Shown one piece after another: positions 7,816 through 13,112 of a stretch of 13,112 nucleotides of DNA. Below the pieces are notes generated by a model that saw only the letters and a list, made by a program, of their open reading frames with translations, had not been told where the DNA came from and searched no databases. Source of the stretch: Arenicella sp. (GTDB lineage: Bacteria; Pseudomonadota; Gammaproteobacteria; Arenicellales; Arenicellaceae); contig JALZWI010000213.1 in the NCBI GenBank assembly GCA_023299895.1, forward strand, positions 1 through 13,112, given 5' to 3'. Within the stretch, counting starts at the first letter, position 1. Every line of letters begins with the position of its first letter. The translations under genes were made by a program, and so were the position numbers.

Positions 7816-7891
7816 TGGTGGCCAGGGACAGAATCGAACTGCCGACACGGGGATTTTCAGTCCCCTGCTCTACCGACTGAGCTACCTGGCC
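7816..7891 (-). tRNA. tRNA-Phe (anticodon GAA)
   Basis: A 76-base cloverleaf with encoded CCA. The acceptor stem is GGCCAGG paired with CCTGGCC, the D-arm contains AGCTCAGTCGGTAGAGC, the anticodon arm is GGGGA-CTGAAAA-TCCCC with GAA at 7858-7856, and the T-arm contains GTTCGATTC. It is intact even though its 3' end coincides with one border of the inserted element, which means the element supplied a matching 3' part. It follows yggX on the same strand, in a neighbourhood resembling the E. coli pheV region, a known island insertion site. Confidence 0.97.
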
Positions 7892-7930
7892 ATTTATCGT
7901 TATTTTCCTTCTTGCTGAAGGCCGACAAAT

Positions 7931-7951
7931 AAAAGGAATGGACTTCCTTTT
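7931..7951 (-). terminator. Hairpin between yggX and tRNA-Phe, terminator-like
   Basis: AAAAGGAA (7931-7938) pairs perfectly with TTCCTTTT (7944-7951) over a 5-base loop. Read on the minus strand the stem ends in TTTTATTTG, so it could end mutY-yggX transcription; the symmetry would allow action in both directions. A second smaller hairpin, CCTTC-TTGCT-GAAGG (7907-7921), lies between it and the tRNA. The GC content of the stem is low, so termination strength is uncertain. Confidence 0.45.
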
Positions 7952-8016
7952 GGATGGCGCATTACAAAACAATGTGCCTTTTGAGTCAAGTACTTTTTGC
8001 TTAGATATGGAACTAC

Positions 8017-8316
8017 TTAGAACTCTTCTAGCTCTGGGCCTTTATTTTGTGTTTCAGGCACATAATCTTCAGGTAATTCACTGCCGTCGCCGAACAGGAA
8101 TTTTTCCATTTCGCTGACGATCATTTCTTTGGCTTTTGGGTCCATTGGGTTGAGGCGATACTCGTTGATTAGCATGGTTTGGTGGTTTACCCACATTTCC
8201 CATGCTTCTGCCGAGATGTTTTCGTATACTCGTTTACCCAGTTCGCCTGGCCAAGTTTGAAAGGCGAGGCCGGGTGCTTCTTTATTTAATTTTTGACAAA
8301 CAACAGTTCGGGACAT
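8017..8316 (-). CDS. yggX: YggX, iron-trafficking / oxidative damage protection protein
   Basis: A 99-residue protein starting MSRTVVCQKLNKEAPGL, with the YggX hallmarks WPGELGKRVYENIS (18-31), AWEMWVNHQTMLINEYRLNP and a C-terminal EKFLFG. Cys7, important in E. coli YggX, is present. The family helps protect FeS proteins from oxidative damage and influences iron handling. I chose the ATG at 8314-8316 rather than the in-frame ATG at 8338-8340: family members begin with MSR, and a GAGA ribosome site precedes the downstream ATG. The upstream one would overlap the mutY stop. It lies 16 bases after mutY, the usual gammaproteobacterial pairing with an FeS-containing glycosylase. Confidence 0.95.
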   Translation of the reverse strand: MSRTVVCQKLNKEAPGLAFQTWPGELGKRVYENISAEAWEMWVNHQTMLINEYRLNPMDPKAKEMIVSEMEKFLFGDGSELPEDYVPETQNKGPELEEF

Positions 8317-8332
8317 TTTTTTTCTCGTATAG

Positions 8333-9367
8333 TTAGTCATTTATATGACTGAGTATTTTTTTTACCGGTGCCGCTAAGCCTATCTGCTGCGGTGAATTAG
8401 GGTTATACCATATCCACTCGCTTGATTCAGCGATGTTGTGTTGGGTTTTGGTGAGTCGTGCCAGCGCAGGCGTAATATCCAGATGGTAGTGACTGAAGGT
8501 GTGCCGAAATGCGTCGAGGGTTTTGCCGATACTGATTGCTTGGCCGTCAATAGTGATTGTTTCTTTGATTGAGTTTGCTTCAACTGGGCACCACAGCCCA
8601 CCCCAAATACCTGCGGGTGGTCGGCGTTGTAACAACACTTCTCCTTTGTCGTTTTGTATCAACAGCATCACTGTTTGTTTGACGGGTTTGATTGTTTTTG
8701 GTTTGCCGTGCGGCAGTTCTGCGACACGATCACTTTTGTAGGCCGCGCACTTTGTTTGTAATGGGCAGTCACTACAAAGCGGCTTGCTGCGCCGGCATAG
8801 CGTTGCACCAAAGTCCATGATAGCTTGGGTGTAGGTTTGAATATTTAGTTTGGGGGTATTGAGCTCAGAGAGGCGCCATAGCTTTTTCTCGACGTCTTTT
8901 TTACCATACCATCCATCGACTTCATAAAAGCGTGCGAGCACACGTTTGACATTGCCATCTAGAATCGCGAAATGTTGACCTTGTGAAAAAGCAAGAATTG
9001 CGCCAGCGGTTGAGCGGCCAATACCGGGTAGCGCGAGCACTTGATCAAAATGATTGGGGAACGCACCTTGATAATTATTGGCAATAATTTGTGCGCACTT
9101 ATGCAAGTTACGCGCGCGTGCGTAATAGCCTAAACCGGTCCATAAATGTAAGACCTGATCGATGTTGGCCTTGGCTAATTTTGCAATGTTCGGGAACTGA
9201 TCCATAAACCGCTGGTAATACGGAATTACCGTGCTGACCTGAGTTTGTTGTAGCATGATTTCTGACACCCAAACTTGATACGCGTCTGTGGTGTTTTGCC
9301 AGGGCAGGTCATGTCGACCATGTTTGCTGTGCCAAATTAATAATGATTTTGTGATTTTTTTTGTCAA
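8333..9367 (-). CDS. mutY: MutY adenine DNA glycosylase
   Basis: A 344-residue enzyme that removes adenine opposite 8-oxoguanine in base excision repair. The catalytic Glu36 lies in VSEIMLQQTQV, the helix-hairpin-helix is LPGIGRSTAGAI (113-124), and Asp137 lies in ILDGNVKRVLARF. The [4Fe-4S] ligands are C191, C198, C201 and C207, one less than the E. coli numbering throughout. The C-terminal NUDIX-like 8-oxoG recognition domain (about 232-344) contains the FSH loop (291-293). The start is TTG at 9367-9365: an in-frame stop lies just upstream, no ATG precedes the conserved core, and this start gives the usual N-terminus. It is divergent from the nucleotidyltransferase operon and forms an operon with yggX. 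Confidence 0.96.
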   Translation of the reverse strand: MTKKITKSLLIWHSKHGRHDLPWQNTTDAYQVWVSEIMLQQTQVSTVIPYYQRFMDQFPNIAKLAKANIDQVLHLWTGLGYYARARNLHKCAQIIANNYQGAFPNHFDQVLALPGIGRSTAGAILAFSQGQHFAILDGNVKRVLARFYEVDGWYGKKDVEKKLWRLSELNTPKLNIQTYTQAIMDFGATLCRRSKPLCSDCPLQTKCAAYKSDRVAELPHGKPKTIKPVKQTVMLLIQNDKGEVLLQRRPPAGIWGGLWCPVEANSIKETITIDGQAISIGKTLDAFRHTFSHYHLDITPALARLTKTQHNIAESSEWIWYNPNSPQQIGLAAPVKKILSHIND

Positions 9368-9508
9368 AGCTCAATATTTCTGTTGATCACACTGATCTGA
9401 TGTAAAAAACATGAGTATAAGGCTTTAGTATCAACAGAAAATAACAATTGCGATTAAAGAAGTTGAAAAATAACTGGCATCGGTTGGATTTTTTATTTAC
9501 CTTACGGC
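9368..9508. other. Divergent intergenic region between mutY and the nucleotidyltransferase operon
   Basis: It must hold promoters in both directions. A short inverted repeat, GATCA-CAC-TGATC, lies at 9385-9397 near the mutY start. A weak plus-strand candidate is TTGCGA followed after 17 bases by TAACTG, starting near 9447. I see no small open frame that could be a precursor peptide; ATGAGTATAAGGCTTTAG near 9410 has only five codons. Confidence 0.4.
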
Positions 9509-10621
9509 ATGGATCTTAATCGCCAAATACTGCATAAAGCCACTGCCCTTTCATTGACACAAACGGATGCGGCTGAGCTCAATACATTGTTAGCTAAAGT
9601 CACCAACTGGAAAAAACTCATTGGTGAGGCTGAGTTGTATGCCGTGGCTAATTTATTACTTAAGCATATTACTGAGCATGACTTAACTATTGGCGCGACC
9701 GAGCGTATTGGCTTAAAAGCGTTGTCCATGCGGCACACCAGGGTTGCCAATGCGCGCTATAAGGTTTTCAGTGAGATAAGCCAGTTATTTTCAGACAATG
9801 ATGTTCCCGTAGTCGCATTAAAAGGCTTGGCATTAGCGCCTATGATTTACTCTGAGGACAGGTTTCGCCCGATGCGTGATATGGATATTTTGGTGCCTCA
9901 AGACAAGGAACAACGTGCGGCAGACCTGTTAAGAAAAATTGGTTTTAATCTACCGCAGCAACAAGCCAATAAATATTTACGTGACTCGCACCAGCTACCC
10001 AACGCCACCAAAAAAATCGATGGTTTTACCATCAGCGTTGAGGTGCACCACGACGCATTTTCAAGAGATGTAGTAGGCCATTTGCGTTATCAAGACGTCT
10101 CGCCTGACCTGCAAACCTTAAAGTGGCGTGATGTTGATTTGAGCACTCTTGGTCATTCACAAATGTTACATCAAGTCAGTCGCCATCTTGAGGGCTTACA
10201 CCCCGGCGCGGTATTGAAACTCATCAATGTATTAGATGTGGTAGCCTACTCTGAGTACTTTATAGATGAGATTGATTGGCAAGAAATTAACATCAAGTAC
10301 AAGCATGTGATTAACACGTTGCAGTGCCTGCATTTAATTTCACCTTTGTCAGATGCGTTGCAAAACAAGATCGGCGGTGTTGTGCCAAGTCAAGTAAATG
10401 GCGTTGGTGAAATTATGTTACCCCTGTCAGCGATTTTTAATAAACGTAATACATTAAAAAAGAAACTGACTCTATTGTTTAAGCCATCTGACTGGTGGCT
10501 CCATTTGTATTACAATACCAACCTCAATCAGCCCTTGTGGCCAATAAAGGTTTGGCGACATCCAATGCGTGTGATGACTTGGTTGTGGCAACGCTTTTAT
10601 TCAAGAATAATGGGTGGTTAG
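9509..10621 (+). CDS. Nucleotidyltransferase-fold protein (PF14907, NTP_transf_5 type)
   Basis: A 370-residue protein. Residues 100-129 carry PVVALKGLALAP followed by FRPMRDMDILVP, matching the uncharacterised nucleotidyltransferase family PF14907: KG in place of the usual GS, then the metal-binding pair D124 and D126. The family transfers nucleotidyl groups by fold inference only; no substrate is established. It is mainly helical outside this core, with no signal peptide or membrane segment. It opens an operon with a PqqD-like and an HPr-kinase-like gene, and members often occur with these two partners in clusters for surface polysaccharides or modified peptides. The ATG has no strong ribosome site. 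Confidence 0.75.
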   Translation: MDLNRQILHKATALSLTQTDAAELNTLLAKVTNWKKLIGEAELYAVANLLLKHITEHDLTIGATERIGLKALSMRHTRVANARYKVFSEISQLFSDNDVPVVALKGLALAPMIYSEDRFRPMRDMDILVPQDKEQRAADLLRKIGFNLPQQQANKYLRDSHQLPNATKKIDGFTISVEVHHDAFSRDVVGHLRYQDVSPDLQTLKWRDVDLSTLGHSQMLHQVSRHLEGLHPGAVLKLINVLDVVAYSEYFIDEIDWQEINIKYKHVINTLQCLHLISPLSDALQNKIGGVVPSQVNGVGEIMLPLSAIFNKRNTLKKKLTLLFKPSDWWLHLYYNTNLNQPLWPIKVWRHPMRVMTWLWQRFYSRIMGG

Positions 10622-10649
10622 GCTACCCTGAAAAGTTGATGGTAAAAAA

Positions 10650-10925
10650 ATGAATAATTCAAATGTATATAAGCAGACAGAAGACTGTCTACTTGAAGAC
10701 ATGGACGGCGAGATGCTGCTCTACAACCCAAGTAATGCAACCACATTGCACCTTAATGGCCCTTCAGTGATTGTCTGGGAGTTATGCGATGGCGAACGTT
10801 CGACAAAAGAAATTATCAACATGGTAAAACAGGCCTACCCAGAACAAAGCGATCAAATTGCTGACGACATTATTAGTGTGATAGAAGACTTATCCTCTCG
10901 TAAAGTATTAGAGCTAGTCGAGTAA
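10650..10925 (+). CDS. PqqD-family / RiPP recognition element-like protein
   Basis: A 91-residue protein with the PqqD layout: a beta-hairpin region (LLEDMDGEMLLYNPSNATTL, 14-33), then LNGPSVIVWELCDGERSTKEI (35-55) and helices to the end. The 'LN..G..IWEL.DG..T..EI' pattern is typical of the PqqD/RRE winged-helix fold, which binds leader peptides and presents them to tailoring enzymes in peptide natural product pathways. Stand-alone copies also occur with HPr-kinase-like proteins where no peptide is known. It lies 28 bases after the nucleotidyltransferase and 5 bases before the kinase-like gene. Confidence 0.8.
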   Translation: MNNSNVYKQTEDCLLEDMDGEMLLYNPSNATTLHLNGPSVIVWELCDGERSTKEIINMVKQAYPEQSDQIADDIISVIEDLSSRKVLELVE

Positions 10926-10930
10926 TCGTC

Positions 10931-11779
10931 ATGTCAAGATGGCTCATTGAGCGCGGTGGCATTCAAATCACAGTGAATGCAAAATCTGCAGAGGCAGAAG
11001 AATTAGTGCTTACAGCATTAAGTGCTATGCGACCACAGCAAGTCAAAATCAGTCAAGGGATTAAGCTTGCGGTCAACTTTACTGACCAGCAATGGATACT
11101 GCGTGACAACACTAGCAATCTTCATCGTAAAATCAAACACCCTGGTGATTTGATTTACCACCTCACAGATCGAATCGTGTTTCACATTGCCGACAAATCA
11201 GATAGCGCGTATTGCTTGCACGCGGCATCTGTCAGCGTGGGTGAACACGCATTAGTCATACCCGCTAACAGTGGTGCGGGCAAATCCTCGTTTACTACAT
11301 GGTTAGCGGCAAACGGTTTTACGTATCTAACTGACGAATTAATTTTGGTCGACAAAGGGCATCGCATCTGTGGTGTTGGCCGCCCAATACAAATCAAGTC
11401 GCACGGTTTAAAGGCGGTTACTTCTTTGCTGGTTAATCCAGAGTTGGTTTTTTCTGGTAAGCTGGCGAATGCTGTCACCGTTGAAGCGTTAAATGGCCAA
11501 GCGAGTGAGTTGACCTCGCATCGGTTGGCAATGATGATATTTCCTCAATATAACAAAGACAGCGATTTTGAACTCAAGCAGCTCTCTAGCGCAGATGCCG
11601 GCATGAGTTTGATGGGCAATTACGTCAACGCACGTAACTTAGAAGGCCACGGATTTCGAGAAATGATGGCCATTATTCGCAAAACGCCATGCTATTCATT
11701 GGAGTACGGCGGCTTTGATAAACTCCCTACAGACTTCGCCAGCCAATTAACCGCCATGCTAGAAGACGAGAATGTCTAA
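10931..11779 (+). CDS. HPr kinase-related P-loop protein (HprK-like)
   Basis: A 282-residue protein with a C-terminal kinase core: LHAASVSVGEHALVIPANSGAGKSSFTTWL (96-125) contains the conserved HA and the P-loop SGAGKSS (114-120), followed by TDEL (134-137) and the GRPIQIK element (150-156). This matches HPr(Ser) kinase-like proteins found beside PqqD and PF14907 genes rather than true HprK, since the length and N-terminus differ and no HPr gene is near. Related kinases phosphorylate serine at the C-terminus of some lasso peptides; the substrate here is unknown. The 3' end overlaps the trmB start by 8 bases (ATGTCTAA), so translation is probably coupled. Confidence 0.78.
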   Translation: MSRWLIERGGIQITVNAKSAEAEELVLTALSAMRPQQVKISQGIKLAVNFTDQQWILRDNTSNLHRKIKHPGDLIYHLTDRIVFHIADKSDSAYCLHAASVSVGEHALVIPANSGAGKSSFTTWLAANGFTYLTDELILVDKGHRICGVGRPIQIKSHGLKAVTSLLVNPELVFSGKLANAVTVEALNGQASELTSHRLAMMIFPQYNKDSDFELKQLSSADAGMSLMGNYVNARNLEGHGFREMMAIIRKTPCYSLEYGGFDKLPTDFASQLTAMLEDENV

Positions 11780-12470
11780 GTCTGAAAGTAGTAACGACGC
11801 AAGCCATCATCGCTCGATTCGCAGTTTCGTAAAACGAGAAGGCAAGATGACTAAAGGTCAGCTTAATGCGATCGAAGGCCTCTGGCCGAATTATGGCGTT
11901 GATTTAAGAACAGACTTACTAGACTTAGATGAGTTATTTGGTCGCAACGCGTTTAACATTCTTGAAATTGGTTTTGGCAATGGCTTGTCATTAGCCGACA
12001 TGGCTGAAGCCTCGCCTGAGCAAAACTTTTTTGGGATTGAAGTGCATCAACCTGGAGTTGGTAGCTTATTGGTTCAAGTAAAAAAACGCATTTTAGAAAA
12101 TGTCAGAGTGTCCTACAGTGATGCTGTCGAAGTATTGCAACAACAGATACCAGATGAATCATTAGACCGCGCGCAAATTTTTTTCCCAGATCCGTGGCAT
12201 AAAAAACGCCATAATAAACGCCGATTAATTCAACCTGACTTCGTGCAAAATTTAGTCAGAAAATTAAAACCAAATGGCGTTATTCATGTCGCAACGGATT
12301 GGCAGCATTACGCCGAACATATTCTTGAAGTCTTATCGACGAATACTGACTTGCGTAATACAGCACTAGATTATGCGCCAAAACCAGAATATCGACCCAG
12401 CACTAAATATCAAAAGCGCGGTGAGCGTCTTGGCCACGGCGTTTGGGATTTGGTGTTTGAGAAAAATTAA
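11772..12470 (+). CDS. trmB: TrmB, tRNA (guanine-N7-)-methyltransferase
   Basis: A 232-residue SAM-dependent enzyme forming m7G at position 46 of tRNAs. It has the SAM loop EIGFGNG (65-71), the IEVHQPGV element (89-96), the tRNA-binding FFPDPWHKKRHNKRR (137-151), ATDW (174-177) and the C-terminal RPSTKYQKRGERLGHGVWDL (208-227). It is normal family length. The ATG lies in the end of the HprK-like gene, with GACGAGA just upstream as ribosome site. In E. coli trmB is directly divergent from mutY; here it is fourth in an operon behind three accessory genes, so it may depend on their promoter. Confidence 0.96.
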   Translation: MSKSESSNDASHHRSIRSFVKREGKMTKGQLNAIEGLWPNYGVDLRTDLLDLDELFGRNAFNILEIGFGNGLSLADMAEASPEQNFFGIEVHQPGVGSLLVQVKKRILENVRVSYSDAVEVLQQQIPDESLDRAQIFFPDPWHKKRHNKRRLIQPDFVQNLVRKLKPNGVIHVATDWQHYAEHILEVLSTNTDLRNTALDYAPKPEYRPSTKYQKRGERLGHGVWDLVFEKN

Positions 12471-12474
12471 TTGA

Positions 12475-13112
12475 TTGCTTGATTCACTAATCAAGCCGTT
12501 CTATATTTTTTTTACTGCCTACCTGCATTGTTATTTGGTCTTGCTAAGTGTCAACAATCTGACTCTGATACGTTGCCAGATACTGGTCAAACACAGACCG
12601 AGCAACAGCCTGATTGGCAAGCCTTATTGTCAGGCGAATCAACAGGCGAATCAAAAACGACAGAGCTTTGTGACGCGGCAAAATTAGCGATGATTGCTTC
12701 TGAATTTGACAGCAGTGACGCTCCAGAAAAAAACAATATCAATCTCAAATATCAGAGATGCTCACAAACGACGTGCCAGTCTTAGCATTGGATGATTTGA
12801 CCGACGATAAAGCGCGTCTTGCGCAAGACTTGTTACTCAAAGATGAGCGCTTAGCAAAAACCTTGCACGTGATTGATCAGTCGAATAATGAAAAACAATC
12901 TCTGCGTAATGAAGTTATGCAGGTCAAACCTGCGTTACCAGGTGACCGGGTAGGTGCGGTCAGTGTGCGCGCAATAGGCCAGTGTTATCGAATGGATATC
13001 TACAACTTCTTTTTTAACGTAACAGTTACCGGCGGTGTGTTACAAATCGGTGAGACGTGGACGTATGAGACCACTTACGAGCCTACGGCAGACGATATTA
13101 TAGCGGGCGCTG
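12475..13112 (+). pseudogene. Lipoprotein-like gene with two apparent frameshifts, 3' end beyond window
   Basis: Three frames join into one protein-like reading if one base is added at each of two homopolymers. Frame 1 (TTG at 12475, ...LIKPFYIF) passes at the T8 run (12506-12513) into FYCLPALLFGLAKCQQSDSD. With its Lys, hydrophobic stretch and a Cys after GLAK this looks like a lipoprotein signal peptide. At the A7 run (12727-12733) the frame again moves, to QYQSQISEMLTNDVPVLAL and on without a stop to the window end (12758 is the first ATG there). The last part includes GGVLQIGETWTYETTY. I do not recognise the family. Both changes are of the same kind (one base short), so sequencing error is possible. 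The true start is uncertain because the hairpin at 12477-12496 overlaps the TTG. Confidence 0.5.
12477..12513 (+). terminator. Terminator-like hairpin after trmB
   Basis: GCTTGATT (12477-12484) pairs perfectly with AATCAAGC (12489-12496) over the loop CACT. A run of eight T follows at 12506-12513, nine bases after the stem, which is further than in an ideal intrinsic terminator. It lies 6 bases after the trmB stop and would end the operon transcript. Confidence 0.55.

Noticed and set aside
7655..7972. Minus-strand open frame of 105 codons containing VAQSVEQGTENPRVGSSILSL
   Set aside because: It reads straight through the tRNA-Phe gene; this peptide is the familiar artefact of translating a tRNA.
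8317..8340. Upstream in-frame ATG for yggX adding eight residues
   Set aside because: Family proteins begin MSRTV, and a ribosome site precedes the downstream ATG.
9509..11779. Lasso peptide or other complete RiPP cluster
   Set aside because: The PqqD-like and kinase-like genes fit, but there is no precursor peptide, transglutaminase-like protease, cyclase or radical SAM enzyme in the window.
12475..12687. Independent 70-codon gene after trmB
   Set aside because: Its start overlaps a terminator-like hairpin, and the later part is out of frame with the better lipoprotein-like reading.

Overview
The window looks like a chromosomal segment of a marine-type gammaproteobacterium with fairly low GC. 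The evidence is the core block mutY-yggX-tRNA-Phe with trmB divergent from mutY, which is a gammaproteobacterial arrangement, and the protein sequences are of that type. The exact genus cannot be read from the sequence.

Left part (1-7811) is accessory DNA attached to the 3' end of a tRNA-Phe gene. The intact tRNA-Phe(GAA) lies at 7816-7891 on the minus strand. A perfect 51-base copy of its 3' part (tRNA bases 30-76 plus 4 flanking bases) recurs at 525-575. The two copies are in direct orientation, as expected for attL/attR of an element inserted by a tyrosine recombinase. One unit (525-7811, about 7.3 kb) lies between them. The DNA just left of each copy is also similar: an ACTGA(A/T)TTGTACCG motif sits exactly 76 bases left of both. 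A related motif is found near the inner left end, at 699-712. This suggests tandem related elements, with the left one holding an AAA_14-type ATPase gene cut by the window edge. No integrase gene is visible.

The 7.3-kb unit carries a Fic-family AMP-transferase-like protein with a C-terminal winged helix. Upstream of it is a diverged 133-bp tandem duplication built around TTGGCCGAT repeats, probably operators. Next comes a small frameshifted gene. Then there is a compact four-gene photolyase operon: a Cry-DASH, a second FAD photolyase-like protein without the FAD-proximal tryptophan, a 52-residue DUF2256 zinc-ribbon-like protein starting at GTG, and an iron-sulfur bacterial cryptochrome/(6-4) photolyase. 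A convergent TIGR02450/DUF2389 tryptophan-rich small protein follows. The cargo is therefore mainly a light-dependent DNA repair or light-sensing island.

Right part (7816-13112) is mostly backbone: tRNA-Phe, yggX and mutY on the minus strand, then a plus-strand operon ending in trmB. In enterobacteria trmB is directly divergent from mutY. Here three genes sit between them and in front of trmB: a PF14907-type nucleotidyltransferase, a PqqD/RRE-like protein and an HPr-kinase-like P-loop protein. The last overlaps trmB by 8 bases. This trio resembles peptide- or polysaccharide-tailoring modules, but no precursor peptide or other maturation enzyme is visible. After trmB there is a terminator-like hairpin and then a lipoprotein-like reading frame that needs two single-base corrections at homopolymers and runs off the right edge.
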